A stretch of 64,000 bases of DNA from Piezodorus guildinii (GCA_023052935.1 CM041294.1:101335616-101399615); one strand, 5' to 3'; positions 47,745 through 58,329 are shown, counted from the stretch's first letter. Program-made: numbers and translations. The notes: a model not told the origin generated them from the letters alone.

Positions 47745-48312
47745 CATGTAATGACTTTGACAAACGTCTCACATGGTATCCGCACACTAGACTGAAACGA
47801 CAAGAAACTGCTCGCCGATTTCGATTACTTCAACACTTACTTGACAAACGCTCTAACCTTCCACTTAACTACAAAAGACTCCTATACATAACTATCATAA
47901 GGCCTATATGGACTTACGAAGTTCTTCCCGTATCCACTCCTTACAATCCAAAATCGTCAACGCTCCTTACTTTATCACAAATAAACTCATCTATAAAGAC
48001 CTAAATGCTCATTTTGTTGCTGATCTGGCCTGAACCAGATATCACTCCTTTCATAAAAATCTCCACTCCCACTCTAACCCACTAATTTTAATGCTGGCTT
48101 CCTCTTCGATTCCTTACAATCCTCCGAGGCGTCTGAAAAGAAATGGCCTCGAGATTTTATAGTTTAGAATAGTTACAGGAGTACTATCTTTAGGTAGTTC
48201 TTCTTCAAGTCTTTTTCGTGTCATTTTTTTTTAATCATATTTACTTGTTGTATTTTTAGTACAATTGTAAATTTCAATAAATTATGTTTAATATAATATT
48301 CAATAAAAAAAA
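47745..48312 (+). mobile_element. Jockey-type LINE 3' remnant, different subfamily
   Basis: 47755-47920 reads DKRLTWYPHTRLKRQETARR, then FRLLQHLLDKRSNLPLNYK and RPIWTYE. This aligns block by block with DKRLTWNPHTRLKRKELNRR... in copies A and B but at lower identity. Frameshifts follow, then 'cctccgaggcgtctgaaaag' (the Pro-Pro-Arg-Arg-Leu-Lys block) near 48120. The 3' UTR differs from A and B and ends in aataaaaaaaaca near 48302-48313. Non-functional. Confidence 0.82.
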
Positions 48313-48419
48313 CAATATATTACTACAAATATTCGGACATTTCTCGCAGCTATTACTCTTCTATTGTTAGCTTTTAGATTTTCCTAATCTTGAAAAACTT
48401 TTTCGTTTAATTAGCTTTT

Positions 48420-49050
48420 TATTATTATACGGCTCTACGACCCAGGCGTTGATTCTTGGCCTGCTCCTGTATTTACCGCCAGTCACTTCGGTTTTGTTCT
48501 GCTGCCATCCAGTTGCATATGCCAAGCATTGATAATGGATCGGCGGAAACACAGAATTCCCATCGGAGTCTTGGGCGTCCAATTTTCCTTGCTCTAAGCA
48601 ATTTATCCGATAGGACTTTACATAGGATTCCTCAAAATTCAGACGTGGCCCGCCTATTGCAATCTAGATAATTTAATCACATTGACCACGTCTAAGTCTT
48701 TGTAAAGGCCTCTCAGCTCCGGATTTGTTCTTCGCCTCCACTCTCCTCTAACACAGGCTGCTACATAAATTCTCCTCAAGTTTATTCGTTCGAACCTGGA
48801 CATTTCCAGTTCCTGAGTCTTTGTCCAGGGTTTAGAGCCATATGTTAGATCAGGTCGTATTAAAGCCTGGTATATCCTTACCTTGAGGTTTTTTAACACG
48901 TTGCTAGATCGGATTGCTTTTACAGTGCTAAGGAACACAGATTTACAGCCACAATACGCATTTCTACTTCTTCGCCAACATCATTCCGCGAGCTCATTTG
49001 GGACCCCAATAAGACAAACCCTTGTACCACTTCTATCCTGTGTGAATTAA
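48420..49050 (-). pseudogene. RTE-type LINE C-terminal remnant
   Basis: On the minus strand: HRIEVVQGFVLLGSQMSS near 49030-48985, then KVRIYQALIRPDLTYGSKPW, RFERINLRRIYVAACVRGEW, and RRRTNPELRGLYKDLDVV down to 48680. A degraded 'RL-x-AGHV' block and 'AGQESTPGS' near 48450 follow, then 'gagccgtataataataa' as the tail near 48420-48437. This is the RTE-clade C-terminal order and a simple-repeat tail. Stops and frameshifts are present. It belongs to a different RTE subfamily from the 33-35 kb fragment (YKDLDVV against NKEIYTDNK). Confidence 0.85.
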
Positions 49051-50412
49051 TTAATTAGATTTAAAATGGTAAAAAAATCCTACCTTTATAGACCAATCAT
49101 GGGTGGGAGGGGAGAATAATTAAAAAACAAAGGAAAAAAATGAAAATTTATGCTGAATATATGTCGCATAAAGGTCTAGTCAAATAGTGGGAGCCAATAC
49201 TTGACCTCAGAAGAAAACAAAAATGTTTATATAACCCATAGCCTGATTGTCAACTGTTAATGAGGAAAATAAATTATTAAGATTTTTTCTGTTCAATGAA
49301 AACCAAAGGTAACAACAAAAATTTCAAAATTTGAAATTGTGTATAAATATACAAAATTTAGTAATATAGCATTCGGTCACATATGGAATAATTGTTATAA
49401 TGATAAAGGGCTTCATTCACGCAAAATTTTACGGAAAAACAAAACAAAATGAAAAGAAAGATCAATAAAATGTTAACACTAAAAATTAAGTGAACATCTT
49501 AAATACACCTATACCTATGTACAATTCTTACTATTGATAAGTAATTTTTATCAAGCAAATACCTAAAAATAAATATGAACACCAGATCCTGGATTTTATC
49601 AACAATCAGATATACATATAATTTATTGAAGTACTAACTATTTCCACTGATTACATATATTTGAAAAGATTAAAAAAATAAGTTAAGGTAACTCTAAAGA
49701 TCAAGGTATATTCCATGTAACAATGGAAGTCACAATGACGCCATTTTCCAGATCAGACCTAGAACTTATATATCTTTCTAAGTAATAGTACTATAATATA
49801 CATTGATATTTACATATGGCTCATTAATGTTGCGTTAAAAGGCCAGTATGTAGAACAAGTCACACGGTGGATTGAAATTATTAGCATAAGGATGTTAGGT
49901 CCAGAAGAGATAGTATTGAATTTTTAGCACCTGGCCTTGCTATAGCATAATTGTCCCACAATGACTTAATCATTTTTTTTTTCAGTAATACATAAATAGC
50001 ATGGGCATTTTCTTTAAGAGACCGGCACACATACCTTTCTGTACATTATTTGTTAAAGAATGACTGAAATATAAGTTTTACAGCTATTAACACATAACAT
50101 TTGTATGAACGTTTACAGACAAGTTTATTATGAATCTACAGTTGGAATCTCTTATGACTTGAAATGAACAATGATTCTTGATCATATCGTGATAATTTTA
50201 AGAAACATAGCCATTCAATTACGTATTTAAAATAGTTTCTATCTGTCATTTTTATCAGTGAGAATATAGACATATTGAATAGTTATTGAATAGTCATATT
50301 GAACTTTCCGATTTCAAAGAGGTGCATAATAAAAACAAAGCAAAATTATGCATTAAAATGTAATGAACATTATTTTAATATTTGAAAGACTATTGAATGT
50401 AGTTTTATTTTA
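49051..50412. other. AT-rich spacer, no gene seen
   Basis: No coding motif or repeat boundary seen. Confidence 0.5.
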
Positions 50413-50770
50413 TTATGACATAAAAATGATACCTTGTAAATGTCTACCTCCATTGTCCAAACACTGATGAAGTCTTTCCTGGAAGTTGTCCATGACTCTG
50501 TGAATCATATTCAGAGGAATAGCATTAATTTCTTCAGTGATGTCAGCCTTACCTAACCTTTGGAGGTAACCCTCAAGAAAATAAATTACATGGAGTTAAA
50601 TCAGGCGAGGGCCAATTTCACCTCGCAAAGACATAAGACGGCCGGGAAACGTTTGCCTTCGAAGTACCATTTAATGACGAGGTGTATGGGAAGTAGCACC
50701 ATCTTGCAGGACTAAGTGCATGTCATGACGCGTCTGACGGCGCCATCCCCTCTCTTCCAATTCCTTCTAA
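50413..50770 (-). pseudogene. Mariner/IS630-superfamily transposase C-terminal remnant
   Basis: On the minus strand: ELEERGWRRQTRHDMHLVLQ, then DGATSHT (the second catalytic Asp lies in QDGA, near 50705), FPGRLMSLRGEIG, PDLTPCN, GYL, then ITEEINAIPLNMIHRVMDNF and QERLHQCLDNGGRHLQGI, ending at a TAA at 50413-50415. This is the typical DDE/DDD C-terminal half with the PDLTPxD box and the C-terminal helix. A stop, a frameshift inside the PDLTPC block and replacement of the third catalytic Asp by Asn (codon at 50585-50587) kill it. The N-terminal half and the inverted repeats are missing. Confidence 0.85.
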
Positions 50771-50798
50771 CTAACAAACTATCAAACCTATAAAACCC

Positions 50799-50802
<4 letters not shown>

Positions 50803-50834
<32 letters not shown>
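50803..50834. repeat. (CT)n microsatellite followed by a T-run
   Basis: About 16 CT units, then an 18-base T-run leading into the LINE 3' end. Confidence 0.95.
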
Positions 50835-50843
<9 letters not shown>

Positions 50844-50937
50844 TTTTTTTTGGCACATTAATTATTGTAAAAATTATTACTTTGTCTGTAAGAAAGGGCC
50901 TCAGGCCCTAAGACAATAAAAATCTAATCTAATCTAA

Positions 50938-50938
<1 letters not shown>
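50835..50938 (+). mobile_element. CR1/L2-like LINE 3' terminus, about 100 bp
   Basis: It contains a perfect stem-loop AGGGCC-tca-GGCCCT (50895-50909), then AATAAAA and a (TAATC)n tail (aatctaatctaatctaatct). The architecture is the same as the end of element C, but the sequence differs, so it is a related family severely truncated at its 5' side. Confidence 0.65.

Positions 50939-51010
<72 letters not shown>
50939..51010. repeat. (CT)n-(AT)n microsatellite
   Basis: It directly continues the LINE tail: CT units to about 50951, then AT units to 51010. The microsatellite may have grown from the LINE tail. Confidence 0.95.
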
Positions 51011-51015
<5 letters not shown>

Positions 51016-52065
51016 TATGAAATAATTAAGGGAATGAAATAAGAAAAATATTTCCTGAGGATATATTATAGAAGTGTTCTATGTAATAATTTATATGATA
51101 AAAAAAAAAAAAAATATATCTTAGAAAATATAAGAGAATCACAAAAAAAAAAGGTATATAATTTTTTTAGCCATCCTTGGGTGATAATTTACAATCTGTT
51201 TCACTTCATGCACATAAAAATTCAATACTCAATCATAAATTAAAATTGAACGAAAATAGTCAATATGTGCAATATCTCATTAAATATGACTTCGCTATGA
51301 TATTTTTTGGTAATAAAATAAACAGTGTTTTCATTTTGTAATTAAAATTCCATTAAAGATATTTCAGGGATAGGAAGGCCCCACACTAAAATATAATAAA
51401 ATAAGTTGATATTATCTTCAATTATTAAAATTAAATAGAATTATATTTTTAAAAGTTATTCAATTCTCTTACTACCTGTGAATTTATATTTTATTAATTC
51501 TTGAAAGGGAAGGCAACTATTAGAGCTAACCATTTTCCTATTCAGAGTGGAGGTATTAAGGAAGTTATCGGTTCGTTAAATGATTTACTACCCTACAAGT
51601 GCCTTTCCTAGAATCTTTATATAATAGCCGACTAAAAAATATTAATACGACCTACAACTTTTATTTTTTCAAGTATGAGCTGCGTTTTTGGATTAAAATC
51701 TTTCTGACTCATCGCACTATTGAATAATCCTAAAATGTTTCATTTTCTGATACATGAGTAATTTTTATATCTAGTAAATAATTTAATACATTAAGGGCTT
51801 ATGAACTGAATTCCTATTCAAGATTAATTAAAACCTTTTAATATATAATTTTGAGCTAAAACATTTAGAAATACATATTTAAAAAATAATGACTCAACTT
51901 TTTAAGACATTATCTCTGCTATATTATTTTTAATCAATCTTATAGCTTAATTGACATCATTTTCATGACGAATTTTCTCCTGAAAATTAAAAGAAACATT
52001 ATAATCAACATTAAAGTATATGAAAAAAAATGTAGTGAAGAAAACAAGAACATTGCAAAGTATAT
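51011..52065. other. AT-rich spacer, no gene seen
   Basis: No coding motif or repeat boundary seen. Confidence 0.5.
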
Positions 52066-52255
52066 AAATCTGGTGTGGCAACACATGACTTTCACTTACT
52101 TCCGTTGCTGAAATCAATTTAAGAATTATTAAAAACTGTTAGAGATGAAGAAGGTAAAAGGCATTAATTAAATCGAGTTTCAATAGAAACATGTGCTTTA
52201 TTAAAAAACCTATTATATTATTAACTTGTTATAACTTACTTTGAGTTTAACAAAA
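52066..52255 (-). repeat. Unnamed 'ACTTACCT' repeat family, copy 8 (right-end fragment)
   Basis: aaatctggtgtggcaacaca plus 'tgactttcacttacttccg' is the family right end in minus orientation. The following about 150 bases match the reversed 3' part, including 'aaacatgtgctttattaaaa'. The rest is missing, and it abuts copy 9, giving an inverted arrangement. Confidence 0.82.
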
Positions 52256-52257
52256 TA

Positions 52258-53471
52258 TTTGTACTTTCACTTACCTATAAAAAAAAAAAAAAAAAAAAAA
52301 AACCTGTACCACTACAACCCATGAAGGGTCTTGGGCTCAGTACATATAGAAATTCGTACTGTTTCAAGGCCAACGGCAGTACAATGAGGTGATTAGGCCT
52401 TAATCGCGCTCAGCCGTCAGGTTTTTCTCCAATTAATTTGGGTACCCACTTTATAGAGGCTGGGTCTGCCCCAGGAGGGTCTCCATACCCTAGGGTCGCC
52501 CCCCGACTGAATTAATAGAATAAATAATATTCTGCCACAGCCGGGATTCGAACCCAGGACCCGGAGCACAGCAGACTAGCGATTCACTTACCTATATATG
52601 AAATATATAGTAAGGGAAAGTATTGCAATAGTGAAAATTTTCTAATTCTAGTTTTAACACGAAATACACGTTTTAGGGTCCCCTGAGTCCAAATGACCAA
52701 GTCCCGATAGAAGGTGTGTGTGTGGTGACTCCGAAAGCCAAAAGTCCTTTGGAACTGAAACATTATTTATGAGACAACTATACGCCCGAGATGTTATAAA
52801 AACTTTATCATCAAAATCAGCTAACAAGAAGAGCCACTTTATACCATGCATTTTGTACCTATTTTCGATTTTCTCAAAATCGGCTCTAATGTTTTTAATT
52901 AAACTAGCGATAACGATGTAAAATTTAAAGGGCTACAATATCATGTAGGTTTCATTCTGATTGAAATCGTCTGACAGGGCTTAAATGCTGATAATTAATT
53001 AATCTGAAGATTAGGCAACAAATGCCTGGAAATATTTTTAAAGATTTATTTATGTAAAAATAAATTAAAAAATAGAAGAGACATTTCCAAAGATTTTGCC
53101 GATATTTTAATTTTCTTTTGCAATAAAGTACCTTTAATTTTGTAGATTCTAAAAAAATTACCATATAATCTTGTTACCATTGATAAAAAACAGGTAAATA
53201 TATAAGTTGAACGAATGTGATATCTAACAAAAGATATTATCTTATACACAAGCTTGTAAAAGTGAATACAAATGACCGATAAAACTAACTGACTATTTTA
53301 GGTAATAATATAATAGATTATTTAATAAAATTCATGTTTCAAATAGAAATTCAAATTAATTAATTCTTTATTACTTTCACTGATTTTCATTTCTGTGTTT
53401 TGAAAATTCTTTAATCGATTTTAACAACGGAGATAAGTGAAAGTCGCGTGCTGCCCGCACCTGATTTTTCT
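52258..53471 (+). repeat. Unnamed 'ACTTACCT' repeat family, copy 9 (interrupted by a SINE)
   Basis: The left end tgtactttcacttacctata (52260-52279) is cut by SINE family 2 and resumes at 52583. The body follows, with a short (GT)n near 52715. Relative to copy 6 there is an extra stretch of about 110 bases at about 52990-53095, between two 'gccgat/gctgat' blocks. The right end 'agataagtgaaagtcgcgtg' lies at 53431-53450, followed by 'ctgcccgcacctgatttttc'. Confidence 0.88.
52280..52582 (-). mobile_element. tRNA-derived SINE, family 2, inserted in repeat copy 9
   Basis: On the minus strand the B box GGGTTCGAATCCC lies near 52545-52557, followed by the full body and a poly(T) tail (the A-run at about 52279-52302 on the plus strand). 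An exact 14-bp target-site duplication ttcacttacctata flanks it (52266-52279 and 52583-52596). The tRNA head is missing its first bases, including most of the A box. The tail is T-rich in the sense direction, unlike the A-tail of family 1. Confidence 0.92.
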
Positions 53472-53472
53472 T

Positions 53473-53668
53473 AAATCTTTATTTCTTCAACGGTAAATTA
53501 TACGTCCATATCATTACTTCAGTATTATACAACTTTTCCCTTTCGATATAGACTTACCAGACACAAAGACCTTTTTGCGGGACTAGGTTACTTGTACTTT
53601 GATTGTTTTTTACGATGGCAATACTTTCCCTTACTAAATATTTCATATATACGTAAGTAAAAGTAAAA
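53473..53668 (-). repeat. Unnamed 'ACTTACCT' repeat family, copy 10 (internally deleted)
   Basis: It begins with the reversed 'ctttatttcttcaacggtaa' block, jumps to the reversed 'agacttaccagacac' block near 53562, and ends with the left end 'cgtaagtaaaagtaaaaaaa' at 53651-53670. Small and diverged. Confidence 0.72.
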
Positions 53669-54775
53669 AAATATAACTGGTAATTGTGCTATTAATATTA
53701 GAAATAGAATTTTCTTTTTTTGTCATTGCCTAAATTTGAGCGCCCTACAAGACCGTGGTGGTATATAAAAGGATGGTAGAACCTTTGCTTTTAGGTCAAT
53801 TCTGTTGTTACCTTTTAATATTTCTTTTCTCGGTATCGGTATATGTTCCATTATATTTTTCTTTATGATATTTATATCCTGTTCAATTCTTTACTAGTTA
53901 TTTTTCCAAGGCACTGTGTCTAAGGTAGATTTGGTAATTGTTTGGAGGGTTCGATAGTTTATTATCATATTTTTACTAGTGAGTTTCATTTATCAAACGT
54001 ATATTTCGTAGTTTTAATCATTTTATATTTTGGATAATTTATTCATGGTCTTTATTTCTTAATTATATTGATTACAACGAACTTAATTTTTTTTTAGGAG
54101 CCATGTGGCATATTTCATTCACTTGTTATTTCAGCGTCAAAACGTGATAAAAAAGCATATTAATGGTTTAACTAATAAATAAAATAAAAAGATAATCCTC
54201 GATTAAATAATTATAAAAGACACAGTGATATGTAACATTATTTACCAAGTTCTAAACACTGTAAAGATTTTTTTTCTAATGCATTGAGAAACTCTTGATT
54301 CTTCTCCTTGTAATTGAGTTCTCTTTATTATAAAACTTCAAGATTTACAAGAAAAATGTATATGTTAATATCATAAATCGTTAAAAAGTAAAATAAGTTT
54401 ACAAAACTGTGCTCATTTAAGAGATGTTTATCAGCTGAAAACATAGGAAATGTTTCGAAATTGTATCACAGCTATTTCAAAATGTGCATTAAAGATTATA
54501 TGGCTAAACGTAACGCTGTTAAATAAGTAGAGGTTTAGTGACTACCATTAAATGTTACCCAAACGAAAAACTTGGAATTACAAAAGAAAAAATTATATAC
54601 CTAACTAAGGGTTCTTGCAAACTCATATCTAAGCACTATGCTCATTAAACCTCCTCCCTCCTAGTCGCACCCAGAGCGAAAAATATGGTTCAGAAAAAGT
54701 TTATATAGTTAGGATCTGTTAATTTAATTTCTTTTTCGTATGATATGTAATTCGTTTTATTTAGGTATTGTGTAT

Positions 54776-54841
<66 letters not shown>

Positions 54842-54934
54842 AACTTAGCATATGATAATACTTGTTAAAAAATGAAATTATGATCATCGATCCATCCATC
54901 GGTCACGTTATCCCTTATTTTTACACTATTTTTA
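53669..54934. other. AT-rich spacer with a long (AT)n tract
   Basis: An AT microsatellite of about 60 bases lies at 54779-54838. No coding motif seen. Confidence 0.5.
54779..54838. repeat. (AT)n microsatellite, about 60 bp
   Basis: Uninterrupted AT dinucleotides read directly from the sequence. Confidence 0.97.
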
Positions 54935-55000
54935 AAAATCCTTAGATTGATTTTAATAAAGGAAGTAAGTGAATGTCCTGTGTTGGGTGCCCCAGACTTT
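54935..55000 (+). repeat. Unnamed 'ACTTACCT' repeat family, copy 11 (right end only)
   Basis: 'ttgattttaataaaggaagt' plus 'aagtgaatgtcctgtgttgg' and 'gccccagactttat' match the family right terminus. Nothing upstream matches. Confidence 0.65.
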
Positions 55001-56144
55001 ATAATATTATAAGGAATTATTAAAAAATTAAACAATAAAAGTGAAATACTCAAGTTTTTTATGAAATTGTCTATTATATTTCCTCTTTTAATTGTTTAAT
55101 TCTTTATTAAGAGTAATTAAAGGGCTTCAAGAAAATATTTTTGGAATTTTCATTTTTTCTTTTCTCTGGAAAGTATCGGTCCGAACTATACTTTCTAGGG
55201 AAAAAAAACACCCAAAAAAAATCAAACAAAAAACACAACAGGTTATTCGACTATTACTCAGTCGTCATTTTGAAAATAGGTCCAATTAATTTATCATGAA
55301 GCCCTTGGATTTCGAAGCTCTAGATTAGGAAATTCCATTGAATATTTTCGTATGCCTCCTAGTAAGATCGGAAATATATTAAAACAATTACTTATAAAGA
55401 CATAGTTTTTTGAGGATTGTCGAAGTTCCACGATTATTGAGGCATTACTTAAACCTTCGGTGCCTTACCCTCTGTCTTAAAACCGTCTCAAATTTAATCC
55501 GGAAGTTATTGAATGATTCATTATTAAAAATAATCAACCAAAATACTTTATATAATATAAAAATAATACTGCAAAATACAAATAAGATTAATTTAAAGAT
55601 TAGGGGCAATTATTAAAAGTTTAGCTAAACTGTTTAGTAAACATGGGAAACGGAAATTAAGAAATCTTTGAGATAGTTGTCGGCGTGACCCAACGGTACA
55701 AGGTTGAAATTTTAGTATTACGTCATTTAGATCCTAAACAACTAAGATTTAAGTTAATAATGCTTCATTTATTCCAAGGCTTTAAACGCACATTAATAAA
55801 ACCAACTTATACCTTTTTTTAAAATCACGAGATTCGGACTGTGGATAAGTTGTAACGGTCAAGAATTTTTCACAAATATGTTTCTTTATCTAGTACTTTA
55901 TCCTATTATATAATGATCCGTTTCCGGATTAAACAGGAAAATGCTTTTAAGAGCGCAGACGTAAAGGAAATTATACAACTTCTCTTTCCTTATTTTTAAA
56001 TATTAAAAACATTTAACAATGAACAATTGTTTAACCCTTTTAATTTCAGATATAGTTGAGCATATCAAAATAACCTGCAACGCATTTGAGGCAAGGAATA
56101 AACAATGAGCTGAACCGGACTGTATGTGTTATGGAATGATTTTT
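55001..56144. other. AT-rich spacer, no gene seen
   Basis: No coding motif or repeat boundary seen. Confidence 0.5.
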
Positions 56145-56145
56145 T

Positions 56146-56745
56146 ACTTTCGCTTACGTATATATGAAATGTATGGTAATGGAAAGTACTGCGATTTTCA
56201 AATTCCCGTTTTCAATAATAATACATGTTTTATGGTGTGTGTGTGTGTGTGTGTGTGGTAAGTCTAGCATGGAAACGAAAAGTTGTAGAAACTGAAATTT
56301 CATATTTAAGATTACTGTAAACCCGAGATGTTACTGCAACATTTCCATTAAAATAAGCTGACCGGAAGTGCAATATTATACCGTACATTTATCCTTTTTA
56401 CGGCACCTTTTGACGATTTTTTAAAAAACAACTCAAACAGTGTAAAATTTAATGAGCTTTTATATCATATAGGTTTCATTCTGATCAAAACAGTCTGATA
56501 TGGCTTCAATGCCAATATATAATTTTCTTTTTCTCTAAAGAACCTTATAAGTTGTACCCTATGAAATATATATTTTGGACGAATTCGATGTCTAATTAAA
56601 GAAGGAAAAAGCAAACATTTTTGTTTATGCAACTTTTGTCTTTTTGAGCATAAAAACAGTAACATAGATGTATAATATACAGTTCCTAGGTTAAATATTT
56701 TAGGAAACAATATTATTTTAAATACAAATTATGATAGAAAGTGGT
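56146..56745 (+). repeat. Unnamed 'ACTTACCT' repeat family, copy 12 (right end missing)
   Basis: The left end ttttttactttcgcttacgt lies at 56146-56160. (GT)n at 56236-56258, 'tcattctgatcaaaacagtc' and 'tgtataatatacagttccta' near 56668 follow, then similarity fades near 56745. A reversed left-end-like trace (agcaatactttctttaactt) at 56810-56830 may be another fragment. Confidence 0.8.
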
Positions 56746-57794
56746 ACTTCTTCTGGCAAGTCTTTTTTTGTGAGAACAGTACCTGTAAAATTCCAGGCGT
56801 TTTCTTGTTAGCAATACTTTCTTTAACTTTATAATTCATAAAAAGGCAACTGAAATTAAAATCAAGGATTTCAATAATGATATGTATCAGTAAAAATATA
56901 GATGATATAGTATGGTAATTTTAAGGTATAATTTTTTACATCATGTCACAAGATGTTTATACTTAGTTCATGCTCAGTAAAAGTGGAGGAAAGAGGAACT
57001 ATAAGTTTTTTACTTTGGAATGTTTGTGAGCTCCGACAAACTTTTTCACTCATACTAAAAGACGACTTTGATAAGGCGTCAATAAGTTTCACAACTCCCA
57101 CTAGCTGTCCGCTTCTCTCTCAAAAAAAGTGGGAGTTTCCCAAAGCTCTATGTTCCCGGATTGCGTAAAAACAAAAGTGCTAAGGCCGACACAAATCCGG
57201 TTGAACGAAATTACAATTTGGTGTGGAAGAGAGTCAAGTTAGAGTGGGAAGGTCGCTGGCTTTTTTTTCTTTTAATATGTATTTTCCACATCCTAGTAAA
57301 GTAGAGGGGATTAGCTACAATAGCTTGCACAACCCATTGTGGCCCCTAGCTCACCTGTCAAACCTATTATTTATTTATGCCGGGTTTCAACCTCGTGTTT
57401 AGTAGGTTCTGGATCATTACTCTCTTGGAGAACTGACTTTTTAAAAGGAAGTTTTCGGCGAGAAATTATTATTTAAGAAATAAACATAATAAATGTGGGA
57501 ATGGGAAATTGGAATAAACAAATATTTAGAGTACTCATCTTGGGTTGGCTTGAACAAACTTTTAGACTTGACACAAAAAGATAAAAAACAAAATTACTAA
57601 TTTTTTAGTGAACAATACAACCTAATTTATGTGCTATTGTAGTTTAAAAGTATTTATTTCGTACTATATATGTTTACAAACAAAAGCCAAATGATGAGAT
57701 TATTGTAAAAATAAGCATAAATAGACCAAACAATAGTAGTTAATTGGTCTTTAAATTCTTCCACAAATATTATACTTCTTTATAAAAGTCAGTT
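56746..57794. other. Spacer; possible SINE-like trace at 57330-57450
   Basis: On the minus strand 'gaggttgaaacccggc' near 57390 looks like a tRNA B box next to 'ataaataaataataggtttg', but no body block of families 1 or 2 is recognisable. Otherwise AT-rich with no gene seen. Confidence 0.35.
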
Positions 57795-57872
57795 GGGGTG
57801 CCCGTGGCTGAGTGGCTAGCGCGCTAGTCTTTCATGCTACAGGTTCTGAGTTCGAATCCCAGTTCCGGCGGG
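57795..57872 (+). mobile_element. SINE family 1, left half (tRNA-like head), split by Jockey copy B
   Basis: GGGGTGCCCGTGGCTGAGTGG starts the head (A box TGGCTGAGTGG); the B box GAGTTCGAATCCC lies at 57848-57860. It ends with gttccggcggg (57862-57872), which is repeated at 62631-62641 where the SINE continues. It is not a tRNA gene: the acceptor ends do not pair and the sequence continues as SINE after the insertion. Confidence 0.92.
57862..57872 (+). repeat. Left target-site duplication of Jockey copy B
   Basis: gttccggcggg here and at 62631-62641, identical. A 12th base (A) is ambiguous because copy B ends in A. Confidence 0.93.
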
Positions 57873-58233
57873 GGAAATCAGCTGATGCGCTCGATGATAA
57901 CAGTCATACGTTACTTCGTCTCTCAGATTTTTGCTTTTTTCAGTAGGAATTCGCTTGAGTTCAGTCTGGAAAACATCACTAGACCTCAGGAATACTACAG
58001 CAGTGAATATTGGAGAAATTTCGGTAAGCAAAGTTATAATTTACTTTGTACAATCACGAAAAAGTGAAAGGAGGGTCACTGATCAGCTGATTGCCGCTAG
58101 CTCGGCAAGCTCGGGCTTGCTTTTCTTTTCCTTATCTTTCTTTTATTTATTTTTTTTTTCCTTCTTATTCTTATTCCATTATATATTTATTTCTATTTAT
58201 TTTTTTTAATCAATGCGATATTTTCATCAAGTG

Positions 58234-58329
58234 ATGTCCTCGAAAGTTACAAGTAAAAGATCTAGATCTGCAGGTTCAAACTCGTCTCCCACAAAACAGA
58301 GACCTCGCCGTGATAATAATAAAAAATGA
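58234..58329 (+). CDS. Short basic reading frame at the start of Jockey B ORF1
   Basis: 31 codons beginning MSSKVTSKRSRSAGSNSS, very rich in Ser, Lys and Arg, and stopping at TGA 58327-58329 inside ATGA, whose ATG (58326) starts the long ORF1 frame. Basic Ser-rich N-termini are usual for Jockey gag proteins. The likely explanation is that this is the true ORF1 start, separated from the rest by an indel in the run aataataataaaaaatga. An alternative is a real upstream reading frame with termination-reinitiation. Confidence 0.5.
   Translation: MSSKVTSKRSRSAGSNSSPTKQRPRRDNNKK

Noticed and set aside
50952..51010. (AT)n tracts as replication origins or matrix attachment sites
   Set aside because: Simple microsatellites. 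Sequence alone gives no evidence of such functions.
57330..57450. Possible further SINE copy on the minus strand
   Set aside because: Only a B-box-like string is present; no body block of either SINE family follows.
57795..57872. Looks like a tRNA gene (A and B boxes, cloverleaf-like arms)
   Set aside because: It is the head of SINE family 1. The acceptor stem does not pair, and the sequence resumes as SINE body after the Jockey insertion.
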